A stretch of 64,000 bases of DNA, from NCBI GenBank assembly GCA_914767715.1, contig OU612074.1, forward strand, positions 1,751,501 to 1,815,500. The letters run 5' to 3'. Below, in pieces: positions 47,901 through 58,437 of this stretch. This DNA comes from Membranipora membranacea (lineage: Eukaryota > Bryozoa > Gymnolaemata > Cheilostomatida > Membraniporidae). The position numbers and the translations under genes were made by a program. Under the pieces are notes generated by a model. The model did no database searches and had not been told where the DNA came from. It saw only the letters and a program-made list of their open reading frames with translations. Positions within the stretch are counted from its first letter, which is position 1. Each line of letters begins with the position of its first letter.

Positions 47901-50900
47901 TGGCAGGGCCAGTTGGGGATAATGCTAGCTAGCGGGTATGGGGCCTCCCAGGAAACTTTTAGAGAACAAAGGCAGTTTTTAGATACTCAAGCCCTATTTG
48001 AAAAGAAAACTAACCGCAATTCCGCCACAGGAACTTGTGAGAAACAACGGAATTTGAAGGACATCATATCGGATCCCTTCCATGTTTGATATTCTGAATC
48101 AAAAAATTCTGTGAATTTATTACGGGTATGCTAATCGGCTGATAGCAAATATTTTATAGTGATTAAAAAGATCACATAGGAACTAGGATCCAGAGCTTGA
48201 GTTAACTGCTTACAGAATTGAAGAGGATAATCAGTCAAGAAAATATGTGATCTTGGTCGATCGTCTGTGAGGAGAATAATGAGAGAAGTTTTTGTGCGAG
48301 CAATTTTTCTTCAAATTCTAATTTAATGACCATCACAGAGCAATGAAAACATATTGGATGAGACGCCATGGACTTTAAAATATTGTAAAACATGATCTTA
48401 TTAGCTTCTCTGCACCGATCGGTTCAATAAAGTTCAAAATATCATTATTATTATTATATTCACAAGGTCAAATTCAGGGATCGTCTGCAACAAAGTTATA
48501 GAATACGCCTTATGTTCGGTACCAAAATTTTTTATGTGCTTCGAGAGATATAACAAATGGAAATTTGCCAATGAGAACGTATTATCAGTATATAATCCCT
48601 TCATAATCCCTACCAATAAAACAAAGGACACCCTTAGCACCTACTAATGATAAACATAAATAGAGTCAATGCACATTCATTTTATTATGATAAGTTTAGG
48701 TTTTCTTTTCCTAAGTTTGCCTGCTTACCTACCTATGAATACACCCTATTTACTACAATAATAAACACAAAAGAATAATTGAGCTATTTAGCTAAAATAG
48801 TTTTGCACATATTGAATGAATAGACAGTTTTCTGAGCTCTTATTTATGCCTCAATTCTGAGTTGTCCTCTCTCCATTTGGTACTTTTAACCCCTGCCGCA
48901 TAGGTAAAACCTGCTGAAAGAGGGTTATCATGAAAACCGCTTATGTTAGGATAAAAATGAGTTTTGATTCAGAGTCTGCACCATTGAAAACCCTGTGAGA
49001 CAGGGTTTCCAAATCATTGGAGGCTTGAACGTTGATAAATCTTAATTTTAGTGACGAAACTCGTGAAAAATTCTGCCAAATTGTCCGCAAAACAGGCAGA
49101 AAATGCTATAATTGATCATCCAAATACAAAAATTATTTCCCAAACTATGTCCATATGAGTTTTCAATGTTGCAGATTCTGAAACAAAAATAATTTTTATC
49201 ATCTTATAAGCGGTTTTCAAGATAACCCTCTTTTCAGCACGTTTTTCCTATGCGGCGTGGGTTAAAAGTACCAAACTGGAAAGAGGACAACTATGAATTG
49301 AGGCCTAAATCAGAGCTCAGAAAACTGTCTATACCAAAGCGGTTTTTTTCTATAAATAATTAATATAATCAAAACAGCTACCTATTGACCTAATATCTCA
49401 GTCCAATGATCTCAGACCACAAGAATTAAGTTTTATTGTTTGAGTCCACTGATGATCTGACTAGGTTTGTCAATATTTAATGCTGAAATCATGCCTGTCA
49501 TTGAAGTGGTATGAACAACACTGACCACTGTGGGATGGGTGCAATTTGCAACAAACTCAAATCATTCTTAACAATGTCTCTAGAGATTATACTTGCCTAG
49601 CATGAGCCTCCCAGACATTGGCAAAGTTTTGTATAGATTAGATTAGATCACTTTTTTGGTAATATTGTCAATGACATATTACAATGAAAGTGTGGAATGT
49701 CTCTGTTATTTAAAATCTTGATACTAACAGGTAAAAAACTATTTAGAAATCTGCTGGTCCTTACTTTTTGCAAAAGGTATTGGGATCTTGGGCATGAATA
49801 GCGGACATTTAAAATATGTTCATCCCAGTTGGCATAGTTTGTGGCTAAAACACGAATCCTCTGACTACGTAACTAATTATGTCCACTGAAAAATTGTTAT
49901 GGATAAAATGTTTAAAAAGTCAAGTTTGTTCTTGAATATTCGATGAAAAATACCACAACTCGATATTGTAAGTAAGAATTGGAAAAATGAGCGTTTTGAT
50001 AAAATGATCTTTTGAGAGACACTAGGCTTAAAATGTTTAAATTTGGAAAAAGCATGGAATCTTAAGCGTAACTGGCTATTAATACATAAAGAGTTTCATT
50101 GAATGATGTAACCTAATTTAAAGTGTGAAAATCCAGGGTCTAGAAGGGTCTACATTATGTTATCTCCCCTGTCACGGATTCACATTTTAATGATGATCCA
50201 CTTACAGTATAACAGTAAGCCTAGCCCGGGCTTACCTAGGACAGTTACAAGGCTGCTCTACTTTCACTAGAAATTATCAAAAAACAGTATTGGACAACGG
50301 TAGCGTCAATGAACTAAACCTAGTTCATTGGTAGCGTAGTCAAAGATATTTTAGTGTCAACCCGTAACAGGGGAGATAACATACTCTAGACCCTTCTAGA
50401 CCCTGGATTTTTGCACTTTAAATTAGGTTACATCATTCAATAATGTCCTTGTGCGAAAAAATTTACTTTTTCTGTTCATTGCAATGGCAAAGCTTTGATA
50501 TGAACAGTGGGTGCTTTTTGCTTTCCTAGACACTTTAAAGTAGTACCAAGGTATTTAAAATGATTAACTTTATCAATTACACCATTCTACCTGATTACAC
50601 TAACATTAATGTATAAAATATCACAAACAGTAAAAGTTTTACTGAAACTCAGAACCGTCTCTTTGGTTTTTTTTTGGCATTAATCAAAAGGTTGATGGAT
50701 CCTACGTTTCAGTTTTTGCACTTATTAAATGAATAACAAAGCATGTTTTTTATTCCTCTTACAAAAATGCCAACTATTGTATGATGCATGAACTGACGCT
50801 GAGCTGAACTGAAATTAGACCATAACAAGTTGGCCTCTACAAAATAACAAAAAGAAAATTGTTTAATCTAGTTTTGCGCATATTGAATGAATACCAAAGC

Positions 50901-53082
50901 ATGTGTTTAGGAAAGCAAAAAACAACCACTGTTCATATCAGAGCATTCTCATGGAAATTAACCAAAAAAAACAAAATTTACCGTAATCCCTCACCTATAA
51001 GTCACCGGACTTATAAGTGAATCACCCCCCTCAGAAAAAATAAAAATGCTCCAGCTATAAGACACCCCACAGCTATAAGACACCCCACCGCTCTAAGACA
51101 CTCACTACACTACACTCACTACAAATGAACTAAGTAGTTTTGGGAAAAAAACTGCCCTCAGTGGGTTTCGAACTCATAACTCCATGTGTACAAGTCGAAC
51201 GCTCTACCTGAGCTATTCATCTTCGGTGATTGTAAGAGGTTTTGGTCCAAACTAAATATAATAATGCTTCAAATGATAGTCGCGTCTATATACTACTCTC
51301 TTATAGCCGCCTTCACTTATATGTCGCGCGACCTATAGGTGAGGGATTACGGTACTCGCACAAAGACATTATCAAATGATGCAACTGAGTGCAAAAAAAC
51401 CCAGGGTCACCGCAAGGTCTAGAGTATGATATCTCCCCTGTGACAAATGGACACTAAAATGATGATTCACTAACAGTATAACAGTAAACCTAGCCCTGGT
51501 TTGCCCAGGGTAGTTACTGGGCTGCTTTATTTACACTATAAATTATCACAAATGAGTATTGGTCAAAAATATTTCTGTAGCAGGGGAGATAACATATTCT
51601 AGTCCTCTTTAGACCCTGGGTTTTGGTTCTTTGAAATCAGTTATATCATTCAATAATTTCCTTGTGCGAGTAGATTTGTTTTTTTTTTATTGTTCATTGC
51701 TATGAGATTATCTTAATATAAGTTTTTTGCTTTCCTAAATACTTTAAATCAAGCTCAATGTAATCGCCTACTTTTGATTCATTTTACTAAGCTAGATTAG
51801 AGTGCTGACCTGACTTGGTTTATTCTTGCAGTGAGTACCGACTGGACATCCTCCCTGTTTTTCCAGTCTGGTTTGTAATATTGACATGGCCGTTGTCTAC
51901 CAAATTCTGACGGACAGGGGAAGAACTCTGCCGTCACCTCACCTCGTATCAACCTCTCATCTATATGGTAGTTCTCACTACTCGGTTCTGCTGTACTCGT
52001 ATATTCTGAGAATAATAAACAAAATATTTTACATCAAGCGAGAGATCGTCAGCCAGGAACAAAGGCTTTGATTGTAAAGGTGGAATAAAATGATACTTTC
52101 TTCATAACAGGGGCATTGACTGATAGTGAAGAGAAACATTTCTCCGTCGCTAGTGACAAATATGATTTATCTAGTTGCATACTTCAGGCATTCACAAGAA
52201 TAAAACAGTATTCTGCATGGTTGGAATTGACACCAACATCTCGCCCGGGGGGCCATCGGACGAGGGGCAAAAGTCTGGGGGGCTCAGACTAACCAACACC
52301 CAGTGTCATCAATAAACAATGATACACAAAATAGCAATAAAATCGTTTTTGGCAGCTAGTGAACTCAATGCTGAATGCACCATGTTTACTGGATGCACAT
52401 GGCCAGGCTAGTGTTATGTCCTCTCAAAATTAAAATTGTCCATCACACCCCACGAACCAAAGACCAGACTTAATTGTCTGGTCTGACAGAGAAAAAGCAT
52501 TAATACTGATGGAAATGACGGTGCCTTGGGAAGAAAATCTCTCATACGCGCATGAGAGAAAATCTACAAGATACGAAGATTTGGTGACACAATGCCAAGA
52601 CGAAGGTTGGAATTTTGAATTATCCGCAGTGGAAAATGGCTGCCGTGGATTTAAGGCTAGATCATATTTAGATACAGAGCTATTCGCTAGTTTTTGATCT
52701 GATGCAAACACTTGGCTCTACAGATAGTCACTTTGTAATATTCGCCACAGTGTTTCTACCTTTATATAGGATTTTTTTTGGCTGATTTGACTCAGATTCC
52801 CTTCTATACAGTACTAGCGATTAGGAAGGATGTGTCAGAAATGTCAAAACCAAACAAACAATATATACCTGTTGATAAAGGATAGGAGAAGGCGCTTTCC
52901 TTCTCAGCAGCGGTTCTTTGGTCGACTGGGTAAAGGTTTGCTGACTTTCTACCAATGTGACTGATTTGGTAAACAGGATAAGACAGTGTTCTATCTCCTC
53001 TCTTCCAAAGTAAACAGACGAAGCAAACCAAAATAATCGTGGAGCTCACAAAGATGGTGAATTTCTGTCCAATGGCATTCAT
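41977..53082 (-). CDS. Golgi carbohydrate sulfotransferase (sulfotransferase family 2, CHST8-14-like)
   Basis: Coding exons in order (minus strand): 53082-52869, 52005-51839, 45554-45372, 44509-44419, 43043-42876, 42239-41977; 1086 nt, 361 codons plus stop, all phases consistent. This family transfers sulfate from PAPS to sugars of chondroitin/dermatan or related glycans. Residues 1-8 cytosolic, 8-25 signal-anchor (FTIFVSSTIILVCFVCLL), then stem: type II Golgi topology. The 5'-phosphosulfate loop is WMPKMGSSFWKR (141-152). The 3'-phosphate site is IARSPWDRLVSVYREK (197-212), with the key Arg and Ser. C-terminal landmarks: GVCDYPYTFI, ENMAKETAYLFKQAG, and RVRFYYRYEIWLYGYP matching the family's YxxDFxxFxY end. 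Length fits (CHST11 about 352). The ATG follows a TTTTTTACAG acceptor, so a non-coding 5' exon lies upstream. The last exon's acceptor has an alternative 32 nt upstream; homology favours 42239. Acceptor substrate cannot be told. Confidence 0.93.
42411..42440. repeat. (TATG)n microsatellite
   Basis: About seven uninterrupted TATG units in the last intron of the sulfotransferase gene. Confidence 0.9.
42744..42870. mobile_element. Short palindromic MITE beside sulfotransferase exon 5
   Basis: The left half has ACAAGTTTGATTCAGTTTGC, CTCCCCTTCTATTGGTCACG and CTGCGGTAC. The right half is the inverted counterpart (GTACTGCAGCGTGATCAGTG, GGGAGCAAATGAACCAAACT). The left half is also found, diverged, at 18376-18445. 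It ends about 5 bp from the exon 5 donor (42875). Confidence 0.7.
43340..43818. mobile_element. Foldback MITE family 1, copy B (most complete)
   Basis: Arms of about 190 bp. The left has AGGAAAGCAA, CACTGTTCATATCAAAGCAA, TTGAATGATGTAGC, TTCAAAGTGCGAAAG and ATGTTAGCTCCCCTG. The right has the inverted set ending GCTTTCCTAGACA. A central part of about 100 bp separates them. No ORF. In sulfotransferase intron 4. Confidence 0.8.
45895..46012 (-). pseudogene. LINE reverse transcriptase C-terminal fragment
   Basis: The minus strand reads YPWYALLSQQSKETLETIQ then RSAKRIILPDHTYDDKR and a stop. This matches the conserved post-palm segment of CR1/Rex-type RTs, where LE(T/S)IQ(K/R)RA(L/K)RII is typical. 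Only a fragment, in sulfotransferase intron 2. Confidence 0.7.
46185..46425 (-). mobile_element. tRNA-derived SINE, about 240 bp, with A-rich tail
   Basis: On the minus strand: A box TGGCGTAGTGGTTAGG, B box GGTTCGAATCCCGG, a body of about 150 bp, then CATTGAATAGCAAATAAAAA as 3' tail. Good pol III promoter spacing. In sulfotransferase intron 2. Confidence 0.75.
46611..46720 (+). repeat. Imperfect tandem repeat of about 38 bp
   Basis: TTAGACATCAGTGG plus ATCTCAGG plus TATCCTAG occurs twice (46613-46648 and 46650-46686), followed by two shorter CTATCCTAGGTTC units. The long open frame at 46621-47055 partly runs through it and has no recognisable domain. Confidence 0.65.
47350..47790 (+). repeat. 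Segment duplicated at 49362-49640 (filled copy)
   Basis: Shared blocks in the same order: AATATAATCAAAACAGCTAC, TAATATCTCAGTCCAATGAT, CTCAGACCACAAGA, TTGAGTCCACTGAT, and GCAAAGTTTTGTATAGA or a close variant. The copy at 47.4 kb contains an extra 236 bp plus a 12-bp duplication. The copy at 49.4 kb does not. Confidence 0.75.
47416..47651 (+). mobile_element. Retroposon with U2-snRNA-like 5' head and 12-bp TSD
   Basis: AGACCACAAGAT flanks the insert at 47404-47415 and 47652-47663, and the paralogous segment near 49414 has this site only once. The head from 47414 reads ATCGCTTCCCGGCC, then CTAAGTTCAAAGTGT. This matches the first 34 nt of U2 snRNA at about 29 positions. The U2 branch-site-pairing GUAGUA is not kept. 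The remaining 200 bp are not U2. Non-functional as U2. A U2-headed SINE or chimeric retropseudogene is the best reading. Confidence 0.65.
48821..49334. mobile_element. MITE with about 140-bp TIRs in sulfotransferase intron 2
   Basis: The left arm has ATAGACAGTTTTCTGAGCTC, GCCTCAATTC, GGTACTTTTAACCC, GCCGCATAGG and GAGGGTTATC. The right arm carries the inverted set ending GAGCTCAGAAAACTGTCTAT. The central part of about 230 bp is not palindromic and has no ORF. Confidence 0.8.
49620..50705 (-). pseudogene. LINE RT relic interrupted by a foldback MITE
   Basis: On the minus strand, 50700-50560 reads AKKTKETVLSF-like sequence and NHFKYLGTTLK. After the MITE, 50060-49660 reads FIKTLIFPILTYNIELWYF, then SQYLLQKVRTSRFLNSFLPV. 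These are consecutive pieces of the C-terminal part of a non-LTR RT, in several frames with stops. Exact edges are unclear. Confidence 0.7.
50093..50552. mobile_element. Foldback MITE family 1, copy C (left arm truncated)
   Basis: TTCATTGAATGATGTAACCT, GGGTCTAGAAGGGTCTA and ATGTTATCTCCCCTGTC at left; inverted partners at right ending CTTTGATATGAACAGTG and GCTTTCCTAGACACTTTAAA. The left outer 50 bp are missing. Inserted in the LINE relic around it. Contains a small hairpin CAATGAACTAAAC / CTAGTTCATTG at 50313-50338. Confidence 0.75.
50981..51352. mobile_element. 372-bp MITE with 23-bp TIRs and TA target site, nested in copy D
   Basis: CCGTAATCCCTCACCTATAA plus GTC at the left; the right end is the inverted repeat with one mismatch (GACCTATAGGTGAGGGATTA plus CGG). 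TA flanks both ends, as for Tc1/mariner-type MITEs. The interior has a short tandem of CTATAAGACACCCC. Confidence 0.85.
51158..51222 (-). repeat. tRNA-like segment inside the nested MITE
   Basis: The minus strand has A-box TAGCTCAGGTAGAGCG, a loop region CGACTTGTACACATGG, and B-box GAGTTCGAAACCC, with spacing close to a normal tRNA. Acceptor-stem pairing is poor, so it is a tRNA-derived relic rather than a working tRNA. Confidence 0.5.
52239..52291 (+). mobile_element. G-rich micro-element copy 3 (53 bp) with 7-bp TSD
   Basis: The element runs from TCTCGCCCGGGGGGCC to GTCTGGGGGGCTCAGACTA. ACCAACA lies immediately on both sides (52232-52238 and 52292-52298). It has several G runs of 4-6 and an internal palindrome AGTCTGGGGGGCTCAGACT. 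Confidence 0.7.
52440..52697 (+). pseudogene. Retroelement C-terminal fragment (RPDLIVWSD / ELTVPWE type)
   Basis: The frame reads QRPDLIVWSDREKALILMEM, then TVPWEENLSYAHERKSTRYE, CQDEGWNFELSAVENGCRGF, and stops at 52697. This block is a common tail of reverse-transcriptase polyproteins in marine invertebrate genomes, where WSD, TVPWEE, AHERK, KY.DL and GW are the conserved words. Upstream coding is missing. Lies in sulfotransferase intron 1. Confidence 0.65.
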
Positions 53083-53104
53083 GACTGTAAAAAATAACAC
53101 TCAA

Positions 53105-53232
53105 ATCACATATATATATATAAATATATATATTTATATAATATATATTTATGTATATATAGCTATACATAGATAGATATATTTATATATGCATATAGCT
53201 ATACATAAACATAGGTATATATTATACTATAA
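53105..53232. repeat. (AT)n-rich tract upstream of the sulfotransferase ATG exon
   Basis: TATATA runs with several GCTATACATA direct repeats. It lies in the presumed intron between a non-coding 5' exon and the ATG exon. Confidence 0.7.
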
Positions 53233-54479
53233 GAGGTTACGTTACATCAGACCAAGGAGATCAAGGAGTCTTTAACTGCTTGATCAGACCTAAGGAAAAA
53301 TCATTCATTTTGCCCAGGCTGTCAGATGACTAGTCATGGCAGGGCTTATCAGGGCGGGAAGATGTTATCCTTTAATTTTTTTTCCTCTCAGCATCATAAG
53401 CGGGCTCAGTTATTAAATGAAGCAAAATCGATCACAATGATAAAAAAAAAGCCCAAACAAGTGGTTTCTCCAGTTAAACCAGTTATCAGCAGTCAAATTG
53501 TTGATATACCCGATTGATGCGGCTGGTCTGGCAATCCTACATTTGATAAGAGGAACTGGTGAACTTTTATTTTTAGAATGTGAGATACTGTAATTTGAAG
53601 CCTCACTGATTACACTTAAAGTCGTCAACAAAGGCAGGATGCAAAGGATGTAGCCTAAGAACCGGGTACATAAAAGTGCATCGATGTGCAACCATGCAGA
53701 TCTTCCATATCATCGCCAGGATGTTTGAGACACTGTACTAATGTAATAACTTATCTTAATCACTTCCAGCCACAGAGACTTTTTACATTTAATTTTTAAG
53801 CCATGCATGTTATACTGTAATCATTTTTAGTATGGGCTTCAGTAATCAACAATCAATCAATCAACTGTATAGAAGATTTATGTGTCCAAGCTAAGTCTAT
53901 AAGTATAAAAGACAAAGCACAGCATATTTGAGTCAAAACGAGAGAATGCTTGTATTTTAGAGACTTAGCTTGCATTCAGAAAACATAGGTCTGGAATTAT
54001 CAGCTTAACTACAACTTGCATGAATTCTAGTGTTGTATTGAGCCAGCAAAAATGAAAATGAGCCGAGCCACTGAAATTTCCCTAGATTCGGGTACGAGTC
54101 GAAAAGAGCGCCGTGAAATGGATTTACATTACGACTTAAGTCGTTGTCCTACACTGTCTTCAGATATCAGTATCACAATTTAAAAGAATGATAGATATTC
54201 ATCCACTAATCACTAGCGCAATTAGCTAATAGTACATGTTAAGTTTGATTCAGTTTGTAATATATCATCTAGACATAATGAACTATGTTGAAACCAAGTT
54301 TCATCAAATTCTGTCAAGTATTTATCGAATTATAGATGTCTGATTATGTCTGAAGAAAGCTTTATGTAGTGTTGTAAGCCGTTCATAATAATCACAGCAA
54401 AAGCATGACTAATAGCTATATGTTTTATTATTGTATAGTCTCTATTTCCAAAATCATCATCTAAATTCCGTAGCATAGT

Positions 54480-54925
54480 GGTTACGAGATTCCGTGTCAA
54501 ACTGCCATTGGGACAAAATGCCAGTGACATAATGCCATTGCCATCATGCCATGGCCATAACGCCATAGGTGATAACACCACTGAACACTATACCAATGCC
54601 AAAATACCAGTTGTACAAAATGCCAGTTGCGTCAAAATACCAGTGGACATAAAGCCAGATTGGACATAATACCATTTGGGACAACATACCATATCCCAAA
54701 ATACCATTGCCACAATGCCAAAGTATGTAACCAAATGAAGATCAAGCCACACTGTATTTTTTTGTGTTAGTATTATTACAGCTGCGAGTTGCTCGTTGAG
54801 AGTAGGAGGTGGCTTAGCTGCAAGTCATAAAGTTTCTTCGTTCAATTTCGATGATATCTGGGGTTTGTTGGGGTCCACAAATTGAGAGCTAGTGACTTGT
54901 AACAAATATTTCCCAACTATTCTCT
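54480..54925 (+). repeat. Left arm of a large inverted duplication, with a degenerate about 16-bp tandem repeat
   Basis: Fourteen or so diverged units around ATGCCATTGGGACAAA, ATGCCAGTGACATA and ACCAGTTGTACAA, then ATGAAGATCAAGCCACACTG and GTAGGAGGTGGCTTAGCTGC. The reverse complement of the whole order is at about 56890-57365. Confidence 0.75.
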
Positions 54926-55317
54926 AGAATAATATGACAATAACTCTGGATTACTACTAATTTTTTTACTTTTGAAAGCCAAGTTTTGACTCATCACTGC
55001 CCTAGAGACTCATGCTACTAATGACTTGATAAGACTACAATAAGAAGAATCTGTTCACCCAAAATGAACTTTCGTGGTTAGGCCATGGCCATAGTATTCA
55101 GCAAAGTCATTTTATATGGGGTTTGTGACACACAGGACTTCACAACTTGAATTTCATGTTGTAAATTTAGTATATGATAATGAGGATATAGATAAGTTTG
55201 TCAATCTCAAAATTTGTTTTCCTACTCAAAGGTATGAAAGCCAATTTCAGAGCCATTTCGTCAAAATGTGGTGTTTTTTTTCTTTGCAGTAGGTCTTATT
55301 TGACCGCCCTATTTAAT

Positions 55318-55599
55318 GTCCCCCCCCCTTAAGCTCGGGTGGCTTACGAGGGGTAGTACCCTATACCATTGCCCGCTGTTGCCGGCTACTCTTTATTTGA
55401 AGAGGCAGAGGGGGATCATTATACTGCATGCAGGCACACAGTAGACCTCCTGTATTTATGGTCCTGATCCGAACAGACCTGGCTAGGATGAATGGCTTGC
55501 CAGTGCCAAATCATAAATGACAGCCTGCGCCGGGAATCGAACCTAGATCATAAGATCACAAGTCCTTACCCTTAACCGTCAGACCACTCCTGACTCCTT
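55318..55599 (-). mobile_element. tRNA-derived SINE family 2, copy 2 (full head)
   Basis: On the minus strand: A-box TGGTCTGACGGTTAAGG, B box GGTTCGATTCCCGGC, then the body shared with 30530-30835 (GCCATTCATCCTAGCCAGG, GATCCCCCTCTGCCTCTTC). It is the better-preserved copy and lies in the loop of the inverted duplication. Confidence 0.8.
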
Positions 55600-55819
55600 A
55601 CTAGGCAAAGTGACTAGGCAAAGTTTTTTTTTCTTAAATCGATATGCAACAAAACTCCTTTTAATTCCATATTATGCGATTGATGAGAATTTTATGTGTT
55701 CAACACATAAAGTAAACAGATTTTTTTTCAGATATTCCTCCCCTTCATATCGTCTGTAAGAAAATTTTCTTTTAAATAGAATGCAGTTTGTCTTGGTAAA
55801 TGAATTAAGTCGGTTTTAT

Positions 55820-56065
55820 TGCCTGTCATGATCGGTGCTCCCCAGGGTTCGGTTCTCGGGCCAGCGCTATTTATAATATTGACCTTTTAAATGCATCACC
55901 TGATCTAAATTGAATACATTTTGCTGACAATACTAATATTTTTAGTACTGAAACTGAAATAACGAAGAAAAATTTACCTCTGATAAATGAATGGTGTATC
56001 ACCTTTCTTGTGATAAACTATGAGAAAACCTTTTTGAAACCCCAAACAAATATTTTAACCAGAAG
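55820..56065 (+). pseudogene. LINE RT core fragment with FADN box
   Basis: Reads GAPQGSVLGPALFI, a frame shift, then DLLNASPDLN, stop, IHFADNTNIFSTETEITKK and INYEKTFLKPQTNILTRR. This is the RT palm region. The expected FADD is FADN. Surrounded by stops; a short relic only. Confidence 0.75.
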
Positions 56066-56889
56066 ATTAAAAGCTCATATTCAGGAACTATTTTAGAAGA
56101 AGAAGGAACGACATAACTTTCCATGAACATTTTAGAAGACTGAAAAAGGAATTCAATTTAACCCTGATGATGATACAAGATATCGGTCCAGCATTAGAAT
56201 TAGATTTCTGGGGCGACGCAAGTGATAGCCAGATACGACTCTACAAAAAAATGCTCTTCTCATGCCATTACAAATGCTTTTTGAATACAGAATTTTGAAA
56301 CTTTTATGAAAATCATACTCAATTCAAAATATTTTAAATATGATAACAAATCAAACAAACTTGACTTTATTAAAACCAATAACAAGCAAGGAGAGAGGTC
56401 CTTGTTAATTTTGGGAGTTTGGGCAGGGCCGGTGTGCAAACTCACAGTAGGGTTGGTGGGGCGTCTCTGGTCAGGTGCTGCATAGCGGACACGATGGGCA
56501 CTAAGGGATAAAACATATTAGAAAAGTTTATACTTGTTGCGAGCAAAAATAAAAACTAGGCATTGTATTATGTTGCCAAATGTCTCGGTATCAGGTTGAA
56601 AGCTACGAACAAGATATGAAAAAGTATCCAAATACAAAGATAATCATTATGACTGTTCTAGAAATGGCCTTGCCTCAGATGTTTGTGTAGGTTAAGTCAA
56701 ATTTGTCAATTTTTCAGTGTCTTGACGCTGTAAAAGTTGTATTTCATGCTAAGCTGCATACTCATGAACTCATGATCAGAATTTTCCTACACTCTGTTCA
56801 ATCATGCTAGCCTAAATGACGCCGGTAATAGCATCAGACAAGACCAGTCAAAACCCTTCAAGCCAAGACATAAAGTTGGTCAAATATAG

Positions 56890-57365
56890 AGAGTCAATCA
56901 ATTTGTCATAACTCACAGAGTTGACGGGACAATATTTGCTACAATTTCTGCAGCACACACTAGCCTTCAGTACAATGGGGTCCAACAAACCCAAGAGAAA
57001 AACATTCAAACATAGAAACTTCTAACCAGATGAACCACCTCCTACCCTGACTGAGGAACTCGGAGCTGTAATATGACTTACAAAAAAAATACAGCGTGGC
57101 TTGATCTCCTTTGGTTACATATATTGGCATTATGGCAATGGTATTTTGGGATATGGTATGTTGTCCCGAATGGTATTATGTCCAATCTGGCTTTATGTCC
57201 ACTGGTATTTTGACACAACTGGCGTTTTGTACAACTGGTATTTTGGCATTGGTATAGTGTTCAGTGGTGTTATCACCTATGGCATCATGGCCATGGCATT
57301 ATGGCAATGGCATTATGTCACTGGCATTTTGTCCCAATGGCATTTTGACCATGGCATTATGGCCG
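56890..57365 (-). repeat. Right arm of the large inverted duplication
   Basis: On the minus strand the order matches 54480-54925: GCCATTGGGACAAAATGCCA, AATACCAGTTGTACAAAACG, then GATCAAGCCACGCTG and GGTAGGAGGTGGTTCATCTG. The plus-strand frame at 57101-57478 is a translation of the tandem repeat (GTGIL, MALWQWHY) and not a gene. Confidence 0.75.
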
Positions 57366-57379
57366 GGTACCTGGTTACG

Positions 57380-57450
57380 ATCGTGGACTGTAGCAAAGAT
57401 TATACTGACTGTAGTGCACTAGGTCTCAGGTTCGAGTCCTTGTGCACGCA
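57380..57450 (+). repeat. tRNA-like segment next to the right arm
   Basis: Good B box GGTTCGAGTCC at 57430-57440 preceded by a weak A-box-like GATCGTGGACTGTAGCAAAG. Probably a SINE head relic. Confidence 0.4.
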
Positions 57451-57805
57451 GTATTTTGACCATCACTCTAGTAGTTGAGACCCGTAAGGATGTAGACCTC
57501 TGACCCAACTTGACCCAAACATGACTCGACCACAGAAACCCGATACCCAAAACCCGTTGACCCCTGAATACAACACTAATGACTATTAATGACTACTAAT
57601 GACAACTAAATATCATATTTGTGATAGTACAGCACCTGACACAGGCAGACTATATCAAGAATGTATTTTAACACCCCAGCCGCTCACAAATATTATTTTT
57701 CAACTCGAAGTTTAAGCAGTCATATTATTTTTTAACTCAAAGTTTAAGCAGTTATATAAAGGACGAGTAATCTCTAATCAGACCGGAAATAATTACTGAC
57801 TTCAA

Positions 57806-58012
57806 GTGTTGAAGACCCCAAATTCAAATCTCCTTGCAGTTCACAAGGAAGACAGCAATGTTAGTCACATCCCTTCTATCAATAGCTTTAAAAGAGTTAG
57901 TTTCCCTAACAAAGTGAAGGAAGCTTACAATTTCTTTCTCAGAGAAACTACAGGCACGTTCACCTCCCATCATGAAAATTTACTTATTGATTTTACTTTT
58001 TCGCGCCCTTAG
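57806..58012 (+). CDS. Short ORF of unknown nature
   Basis: Sixty-seven codons after a TTG/ATG-poor start; reads LKTPNSNLLAVHKEDSNVSH and VKEAYNFFLRETTGTFTSHH. Composition looks protein-like, but there is no ATG near the start of the frame, no domain I recognise and no clear splice sites. It may be a relic of a mobile element. Confidence 0.2.
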   Translation: MLKTPNSNLLAVHKEDSNVSHIPSINSFKRVSFPNKVKEAYNFFLRETTGTFTSHHENLLIDFTFSRP

Positions 58013-58437
58013 CATAAGACTAACAGGTCGACCAGGAGCGGGCTGAGTATTCCCATGGCTCGAACAACTCAAAAATTTGCCCAGCTCAATCTCATAAAAA
58101 CATAGAGATTGTCCACTCACTGACTACTGGAGGTTTTTTTACCATGGTGTGCCCTGACCTGTATATATACAAACTTTGGCCTAATAACTGTGCACTCGCC
58201 AACAAAGCAAGAAATATTCCAGAATATAGTAAATTACAGTCCATTATAGTACATCATTGTCTATTGTATATAGTAAATGGTCCATAACTTATGATGTGAT
58301 ATCACACCTGGGACCGCACTCCTACACTTTCATGAATGACAGACACTATTGCTATCAATCCACAAAAATACTTGTTTTCTCAACTTCAATTTTAAGAAAA
58401 ATATAAAAAGTTGGACTTTTCTTTGCACGTCCATAAT

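Larger units (their letters stand above)
50905..51748. mobile_element. Foldback MITE family 1, copy D, carrying a nested element
   Basis: The left arm has TTTAGGAAAGCAAAAAAC and CACTGTTCATATCAGAGCAT. It is interrupted at 50981-51352 and resumes TACTCGCACAAAGACATTAT, then TCTAGAGTATGATATCTCCC. The right arm ends TTTCCTAAATACTTTAAA. Confidence 0.75.

Noticed and set aside
51158-51222. Functional tRNA gene in the nested MITE
   Set aside because: Poor stem pairing and location inside a MITE; treated as a tRNA-derived relic.
52430-52711. Minus-strand 93-codon ORF
   Set aside because: The opposite strand carries the recognisable RPDLIVWSD / TVPWEE retroelement block; this is its shadow.
57101-57478. 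125-codon ORF rich in M, W, Y and H
   Set aside because: It is a translation of the degenerate ATGCCATTG-type tandem repeat in the inverted-duplication arm.
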